Assembly (NCBI GenBank): GCA_005883305.1
Contig: VBAC01000001.1
Location: 1,922,001 to 1,986,000 of the forward strand
Source of the DNA: Alphaproteobacteria bacterium
GTDB taxonomy: Bacteria > Pseudomonadota > Alphaproteobacteria > Sphingomonadales > Sphingomonadaceae
Direction: 5' to 3'
Length of the DNA stretch: 64,000 nt
Part shown: positions 59,552-64,000 of the stretch, piece after piece
How positions within the stretch are numbered: the first letter of the stretch is position 1
Layout of the letters: each line of letters begins with the position of its first letter
Translations under genes and position numbers: made by a program
The notes under the pieces: generated by a model
What the model was told of the DNA's origin: nothing
Seen by the model: only the letters and a program-made list of their open reading frames with translations
The model's database searches: none

Positions 59552-60922
59552 CTAGCGCCGGGCGATTCCGCCCTTGAGCTTCGCCTTCTTGATCAGGTCG
59601 CCATATTGGTGGGCGATCAGGTGGCTCTGGATCTGCGTCACCGTGTCCATCGTCACGTTGACGACGATCAGCAGCGAGGTGCCCCCGAGGTAGAAGGGGA
59701 TGCCGGCGCGGGCGATCAGGAACTCGGGCAAAAGGCAGATGATCGTGAGATAGGCCGCGCCGACCACCGTGATCCTCGTCAGCACGTAATCGAGATATTC
59801 CTCGGTGCGCTTGCCGGGGCGGATGCCGGGGATGAAGCCGCCATATTTCTTGAGGTTCTCCGCCGTCTCCTCGGGGTTGAACACGACCGCCGTGTAGAAG
59901 AAGCAGAAGAAGACGATCCCCGCCCCGTAGAGGAACATATAGAGCGGCGCGCCGTGCTGGAGCGCGGTGGTGATGGTGATGATGAAATCGTCCCACGTGC
60001 TCTGGCCCGCGGTGCGGTTGCCGGCGAACTGGGCGATGGTCAGCGGCATCAGCAGCAGCGACGAGGCGAAGATCGGCGGGATCACGCCCGAGGTGTTGAC
60101 CTTCAGCGGCAGGTGCGAGCGCTCCTGCTGGATCTGGCCTCGCGCCGTCTGCCGCTTGGGATATTGGATCAGCACCCGCCGCTGCGCGCGCTCCATGAAG
60201 CAGATGAACAGGATGAGGGCGAGCGCCATCACGACGATCATCATGATGACCATCGGATCGAGGCTGCCCGAACGGCCGCCCTCGAACATCTGCGCCAGCG
60301 CCTGCGGAAGCTGGGCGACGATCCCGGCCATGATGATCAGCGACACGCCGTTTCCGATGCCTCGGGTGGTGATCTGCTCGCCGAGCCACATCAGGAACAT
60401 CGTTCCGCCGACCAGGCTGATCACGGTGGTGATCCGAAACAGCATGCCCGGATCGAGCACCGCCGATTGTCCGTCGCTCGCACCCCAGCCCTCGAGGCCG
60501 ACGGCCATGAAATAGCCCTGGATCGCGCACAGCAGCACGGTGCCGTAGCGGGTATATTGGTTGATCTTCTTGCGGCCGCTCTCGCCCTCTTTCTTGAGCG
60601 CGGCGAGCTGCGGCGACATGGTCGTCGCCAGCTGCATCACGATCGAGGCGGTGATGTACGGCATCACGCCGAGAGCGATCAGGCTCATCCGCTGAAGGCT
60701 GCCGCCCGAGAACATGTTGAAGAAGTCGAGCACGCCGCCCTGCGTGCGCTGGAACAGCGAGCTCAGCGAAACCGGATCGATCCCCGGCAGCGGAACGAAG
60801 GAGAGCAGGCGGAAGACGATCAGCGCGCCGATCGTGAACCACAGCCTCTTCTTGAGGTCGGTCGCCTTGGCGAAGTTCGCCAGGCTGATGTTGGCGGCCA
60901 TCTGTTCGGCTGCGGATGCCAT
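59552..60922 (-). CDS. secY: preprotein translocase subunit SecY
   Basis: 456 residues from ATG 60922 (GAGGGAAA upstream; the GTG 60940 is rejected). Ten-helix channel protein. FRLLSFVPLPGIDP, the plug region, ISLVGGTMFLMWLGEQIT, and the C-terminal GKRTEEYLDYVLTRITVVGA are all conserved. Core of the Sec protein-export channel. Confidence 0.97.
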   Translation of the reverse strand: MASAAEQMAANISLANFAKATDLKKRLWFTIGALIVFRLLSFVPLPGIDPVSLSSLFQRTQGGVLDFFNMFSGGSLQRMSLIALGVMPYITASIVMQLATTMSPQLAALKKEGESGRKKINQYTRYGTVLLCAIQGYFMAVGLEGWGASDGQSAVLDPGMLFRITTVISLVGGTMFLMWLGEQITTRGIGNGVSLIIMAGIVAQLPQALAQMFEGGRSGSLDPMVIMMIVVMALALILFICFMERAQRRVLIQYPKRQTARGQIQQERSHLPLKVNTSGVIPPIFASSLLLMPLTIAQFAGNRTAGQSTWDDFIITITTALQHGAPLYMFLYGAGIVFFCFFYTAVVFNPEETAENLKKYGGFIPGIRPGKRTEEYLDYVLTRITVVGAAYLTIICLLPEFLIARAGIPFYLGGTSLLIVVNVTMDTVTQIQSHLIAHQYGDLIKKAKLKGGIARR

Positions 60923-60976
60923 GTTCGATTTTTCCCTCACCCCGATAGGATATGGGGGGCTATATAAGGCGCTCCC

Positions 60977-61051
60977 CCGTCATTGCGAGGAGCGAAGCGA
61001 CGAAGCAATCCAGTTGCGCCGCTGGATGGCTTCGCTGCGCTCGCAGTGACG
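60977..61051. repeat. dispersed hairpin repeat, family B, inside the spc operon
   Basis: Left arm CCGTCATTGCGAGGAGCG onward (60977-61013) and right arm from CTGGATGGCTTCGCTGCG (61022-61051). It occupies the gap between rplO and secY and would fold in the operon mRNA. Confidence 0.9.
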
Positions 61052-61582
61052 CTAGGCCGCCGGCGCGTCCTTGCGCTTCTTCACGCTGTTCTTCTTGGCC
61101 TTGGCCTTGTCGGCGGCGGAGACGAGCTCGATGACCTCGACGGAGCCGCCGGCCTTCTCGATCGCTTCCTTCGCACCCTTGGAGACTCCGGCGACCTTGA
61201 AGCTCAGCTTGGACGAGAAATCGCCCTTGCCGAGCAGGCGAACGCCGTCCTTGCCGCCGCGCGCGACACCGGCGGCCTTGAGCGCCGCATGGTCGATCAC
61301 GCCTTTGGCGTCGAGCTTCTTGGAGTCGACCAGCTTCTGGATCGCGCCCAGATTCACCTCGGCATAGTCCTTGGCGAAGATGTTGTTGAAGCCGCGCTTC
61401 GGGATTCGCATGTGGAGCGGCATCTGTCCGCCCTCGAAGCCGAAGACCGAGACGCCGGAGCGGCTCTTCTGGCCCTTCTGGCCGCGGCCGGCGGTCTTGC
61501 CGAGCCCGGAGCCGATGCCACGGCCGACTCGCACCCGGCTCTTGCGGGCCCCCTTGTTGTCGCGGATTTCGTTCAGTTTCAT
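61052..61582 (-). CDS. rplO: 50S ribosomal protein L15
   Basis: 176 residues from ATG 61582. [20 protein letters not shown] start, [19 protein letters not shown], and the [15 protein letters not shown] core. Longer than the E. coli protein, with a Lys-rich C-terminal extension. Confidence 0.97.
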   Translation of the reverse strand: MKLNEIRDNKGARKSRVRVGRGIGSGLGKTAGRGQKGQKSRSGVSVFGFEGGQMPLHMRIPKRGFNNIFAKDYAEVNLGAIQKLVDSKKLDAKGVIDHAALKAAGVARGGKDGVRLLGKGDFSSKLSFKVAGVSKGAKEAIEKAGGSVEVIELVSAADKAKAKKNSVKKRKDAPAA

Positions 61583-61615
61583 GTCGTGCACTCGCTTTCG
61601 CTTTTGTCGCGCCAA

Positions 61616-61735
61616 CCCTCGCCCCTTTGGGGAGAGGGAAGAGCCGCCGAATGGCGGCGAAGGGAGAGGGGGAGTCCTGCGCGTTTCCGCCGACTCCCCC
61701 TCTCCCCGGCCCTCTCCCCAGAGGGGAGAGGGAGA
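61616..61735. repeat. G/C-rich hairpin repeat, family D, inside the spc operon
   Basis: A run of nested stems: CCTTTGGGGAGAGGG at the left, GGAGAGGGGGAGTC pairing with GACTCCCCCTCTCC across the centre, and CCCTCTCC / GGGGAGAGGG at the right. It sits between rpmD and rplO. Only one copy in this window, but the layout is that of a dispersed element. Confidence 0.8.
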
Positions 61736-61738
61736 TTG

Positions 61739-61915
61739 CTACTCCGCCACCGACACCATATGCCGCACGGCGCGGATCATTCCGCGAACCTCGGGGCTGT
61801 CCTCGAGCTCGACCGTCTTGTGCATCTTGTTGAGCCCGAGGCCTTTCAGCGTCGCGCGCTGATCGTCCGTGCGGCGGATCGGCGATCCGGTCTGGGTGAT
61901 CTTGATCTTGGCCAT
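61739..61915 (-). CDS. rpmD: 50S ribosomal protein L30
   Basis: 58 residues, [20 protein letters not shown] onward, with [20 protein letters not shown] and the C-terminal RAVRHMVSV. Typical L30; between rpsE (5 bp) and the hairpin repeat. Confidence 0.95.
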   Translation of the reverse strand: MAKIKITQTGSPIRRTDDQRATLKGLGLNKMHKTVELEDSPEVRGMIRAVRHMVSVAE

Positions 61916-61920
61916 CTCTC

Positions 61921-62682
61921 TTACTCCGCGACCGCTTCCGCCTCGGCCGAAGCCTCGGCCGGGCTGGCGACGCCTTCGCGGCGGGCCATCAGGTCGGCGA
62001 TCTTCTTGCCGCGGCGCTGGGCGACGCTCTTCGGCGAGGTCTGCTCGCCGAGCGCCTCGAAGGTCGCGCGGATCATGTTGTAGGGGTTCGACGTGCCGAT
62101 CGACTTGGTCACCACGTCGGCGACGCCAAGGCTCTCGAACACGGCGCGCATCGGGCCGCCGGCGATGATTCCGGTGCCGGCCGGAGCCGAGCGGACGTAG
62201 ACGCGGCCGGCGCCGAAATGGCCGAGGCCGTCATGGTGAAGCGTGCGGCCGTCGCGCAGCGGAACGCGGACCATCGCCTTCTTGGCCGCCGCGGTCGCCT
62301 TGGAGATCGCCTCGGGCACCTCGCGGGCCTTGCCGTGGCCGAAGCCGACCCGGCCCTTGCCGTCGCCGACCACGACCAGGGCCGCGAAGCCGAAGCGCTT
62401 GCCGCCCTTCACCGTCTTGGAGACTCGGTTGATGTGAACCAGCTTCTCGATCAGCTCCTCGCCGCCCTCGTCGTCGCCGCCACGGCCGCCACGGCGATTG
62501 TCGTCGCGCCGGCCGCGATTGCCGCCGCCGCGATTGTCACGGCCACCGCCGCCGCCGCGCCCGCCACGGGCGCCGCGCTCGCGGCGCTGCTCGGGAGGAG
62601 CGCCGGCGACATCGGTGGAAGCCGGCGCTTCGGCCTGGGCCTCGACCGGAGCCTCGGTCTGGTTGGTTTCGTCAGCCATCAT
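61921..62682 (-). CDS. rpsE: 30S ribosomal protein S5 with RGG-rich N-terminal extension
   Basis: 253 residues against about 165 usual. The S5 core starts near residue 77 with [20 protein letters not shown] and contains [17 protein letters not shown] and [16 protein letters not shown]. The first 75 residues are acidic ([18 protein letters not shown]) then Gly/Arg-rich with RGG repeats and few hydrophobics, so probably disordered and possibly RNA-binding. Overlaps rplR by 1 nt. Confidence 0.94.
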   Translation of the reverse strand: MMADETNQTEAPVEAQAEAPASTDVAGAPPEQRRERGARGGRGGGGGRDNRGGGNRGRRDDNRRGGRGGDDEGGEELIEKLVHINRVSKTVKGGKRFGFAALVVVGDGKGRVGFGHGKAREVPEAISKATAAAKKAMVRVPLRDGRTLHHDGLGHFGAGRVYVRSAPAGTGIIAGGPMRAVFESLGVADVVTKSIGTSNPYNMIRATFEALGEQTSPKSVAQRRGKKIADLMARREGVASPAEASAEAEAVAE

Positions 62683-63035
62683 CAGAACTCCAATCCGCCT
62701 TCGCGGGCGGCATCGGCCAGCGCCTTGACGCGGCCATGAAACAGGAAGCCTCCGCGGTCGAACACCACCTTGGTGACTCCCGCGGCCTTGGCGCGCTCGG
62801 CGATCCGCTTGCCGACGTCCTGCGCCGAGGCGACGGTCGCGCCGGTCGAGGCGCGGGCGTCCTTCTCGAGCGTCGAAGCCGAAGCGACGGTCGCGCCGTT
62901 CTTGTCGTCGATGACCTGCGCATAGATGTGGCGGCCCGAACGGTGGACCGACAGGCGGGCGCGGCCGCCGGCATTGCGCCGGATCGCCGTGCGAACGCGC
63001 TGGGCGCGTTTGATGAAGGGGTTGAATCTCGCCAT
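62682..63035 (-). CDS. rplR: 50S ribosomal protein L18
   Basis: 117 residues. [36 protein letters not shown] and the C-terminal [20 protein letters not shown], typical. Contacts 5S rRNA. Confidence 0.97.
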   Translation of the reverse strand: MARFNPFIKRAQRVRTAIRRNAGGRARLSVHRSGRHIYAQVIDDKNGATVASASTLEKDARASTGATVASAQDVGKRIAERAKAAGVTKVVFDRGGFLFHGRVKALADAAREGGLEF

Positions 63036-63038
63036 GGC

Positions 63039-63572
63039 TTACTTCTTCTTGCCTTCTTTGCGGAAGATATACTCGCCGCGATACTTGATGCCCTTGCCCT
63101 TGTAGGGCTCGGGCTTGCGCCAGCGGCGGATCTCGGCGGCCAGCTGGCCGACCTTCTGGCGGTCGATGCCGCTGATCTCGACCGTGGTCGGATCCGGAGT
63201 CTTCACCTCCAGGCCCTCGGGCACCGCGATGTCGACGTCGTGCGAGTAGCCGAGCTTCATGCTCAGCTTCCGCCCTTGAGCCGCGGCGCGATAGCCGACG
63301 CCGGTGATCTCGAGGACCTTGGTGAAGCCCTCGGAGACTCCGGTGACCAGGTTCTGGACCAAGGTGCGCTGCATGCCCCAGAAGGCCCGCGCCTGCTTGG
63401 TATCGTTGCCCGGCTGGACGCTGATTCCGTCCTCGGAGATGTCGTAGCGGATCTCGTCGCGCATCTGCAGCGACAAGGTGCCCTTCGGACCCTTGACCGA
63501 GAGGATCTGGCCTTCGGTGGTCGCCGACACGCCCGAAGGCAGCGGAACCGGCCTCTTACCGATGCGAGACAT
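63039..63572 (-). CDS. rplF: 50S ribosomal protein L6
   Basis: 177 residues from ATG 63572; [15 protein letters not shown] is the standard opening. [20 protein letters not shown] and [19 protein letters not shown] are conserved. Next to rpsH with 1 bp between. Confidence 0.97.
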   Translation of the reverse strand: MSRIGKRPVPLPSGVSATTEGQILSVKGPKGTLSLQMRDEIRYDISEDGISVQPGNDTKQARAFWGMQRTLVQNLVTGVSEGFTKVLEITGVGYRAAAQGRKLSMKLGYSHDVDIAVPEGLEVKTPDPTTVEISGIDRQKVGQLAAEIRRWRKPEPYKGKGIKYRGEYIFRKEGKKK

Positions 63573-63573
63573 T

Positions 63574-63969
63574 CTAGAACACCTCCGCGAGCACTTCGCC
63601 GCCGACATTCTGCGTGCGCGCTTCCGCGTCCGACAGAACGCCCTTCGGCGTCGAAACGATGGTGATTCCCAGGCCGTTGCGGACCCGGGGCAGCTCCTGC
63701 GCGCCGGAATAGACCCGGCGGCCGGGGCGCGAAACGCGCGAAACGTGCTGGATCGCGGGCTGGCCCTCGAAATATTTCAGCTCGATTCGAAGGCCGGCAT
63801 GGTCGCCCAGCGCCTCTTCGCGGTAGCCGCGAATATAGCCTTCGCGCTGAAGCACATCGAGCACTCGGGCGCGAAGCTTCGAAGCCGGCGTGAGGACGGA
63901 GTCCTTCCTCGCCTGCTGGCCATTGCGGATACGGGTGAGCATATCACCCAGTGGATCGGTCATCGGCAT
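63574..63969 (-). CDS. rpsH: 30S ribosomal protein S8
   Basis: 131 residues; [40 protein letters not shown] and STPKGVLSD are standard. Binds 16S rRNA and probably regulates the operon by binding its own mRNA, as in other bacteria. Confidence 0.97.
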   Translation of the reverse strand: MPMTDPLGDMLTRIRNGQQARKDSVLTPASKLRARVLDVLQREGYIRGYREEALGDHAGLRIELKYFEGQPAIQHVSRVSRPGRRVYSGAQELPRVRNGLGITIVSTPKGVLSDAEARTQNVGGEVLAEVF

Positions 63970-63979
63970 CTTCTAGCCC

Positions 63980-64000
63980 TTACCAGCTCGACTTCGTGAG
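63980..64000 (-). CDS. rpsN: 30S ribosomal protein S14, C-terminal end (partial)
   Basis: Only the last six codons (LTKSSW) and the stop are inside the window. That ending is the conserved C terminus of S14, and the gene precedes rpsH in the spc operon. Confidence 0.85.
   Translation of the reverse strand, partial: LTKSSW

Noticed and set aside
1-64000. CRISPR arrays, phage genes, insertion sequences
   Set aside because: The repeats present are short inverted pairs without regularly spaced spacers, and no transposase, integrase or phage structural gene was seen.

Overview
The window is a GC-rich, gene-dense chromosomal segment of an alphaproteobacterium, most likely a sphingomonad (order Sphingomonadales). 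The pointers are a complete general stress response locus of the sphingomonad type (PhyR, NepR, EcfG, HRxxN-family kinase), a TonB-ExbB-ExbD-ExbD cluster, a PhyR-type FITAFPERL motif, and dispersed hairpin repeats of the kind whose translation reads SHPGESRDP. No tRNA, rRNA, CRISPR array, phage or insertion sequence is visible; the accessory content is a toxin-antitoxin pair, a chaperone-usher fimbrial operon and many small palindromic repeats.

Layout: 1-1178, two overlapping genes of unknown role, one LecA-like with an 18-proline tract. 1241-2020, exonuclease III. 2122-5306, a three-gene cluster for the URC route of uracil breakdown (cyclohydrolase-like URC1, DUF1688/URC4, uracil phosphoribosyltransferase). 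5447-6972, an A-type Fe-S carrier, a small membrane protein, and PurS-PurQ. 7103-15490, an unknown membrane protein, a MarR-EmrAB efflux operon, a Phd/PIN toxin-antitoxin pair, a PHA depolymerase and an ABC exporter. 15818-18318, the TonB energy-coupling operon. 18552-28219, a secreted protein, FolB with a PTR1-like reductase, DUF1285/Nudix/CCA-adding enzyme, a GGDEF-EAL protein, ParC and a lipoprotein. 28355-33880, zinc CDF transporter, LysR regulator with two micro-genes, candidate kynurenine formamidase, kynureninase, PurC. 34078-41077, M23 peptidase, DUF455 ferritin-like protein, PurT, Bcp peroxiredoxin and GlnE.

41141-45651 is the most interesting stretch. It holds a NepR-like micro-gene, ecfG with an upstream 44-residue membrane protein, phyR, nepR, a PhyP-like degenerate HRxxN kinase, and an entericidin lipoprotein. 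EcfG-type promoters (GGAAC-N16-CGTT or one base off) stand in front of the ecfG operon, nepR, the NepR-like gene and a previously unmarked region of about 105 nt that folds into two hairpins with C7 and C10 loops and ends in a terminator. That region looks like a stress-induced small RNA of GsrN type.

45650-48652 carries tatCBA and scpBA. 48870-54291 is a five-gene fimbrial operon (two SCPU-type pilins, chaperone, usher, tip protein). 54436-58685 has an ankyrin/DUF6438 protein, a BaiN-like flavoprotein and a DbpA-like helicase. 58890-64000 is the downstream part of the spc ribosomal operon (rpsN to secY-adk), unusual in carrying two hairpin repeats between its essential genes and an RGG-rich extension on S5.
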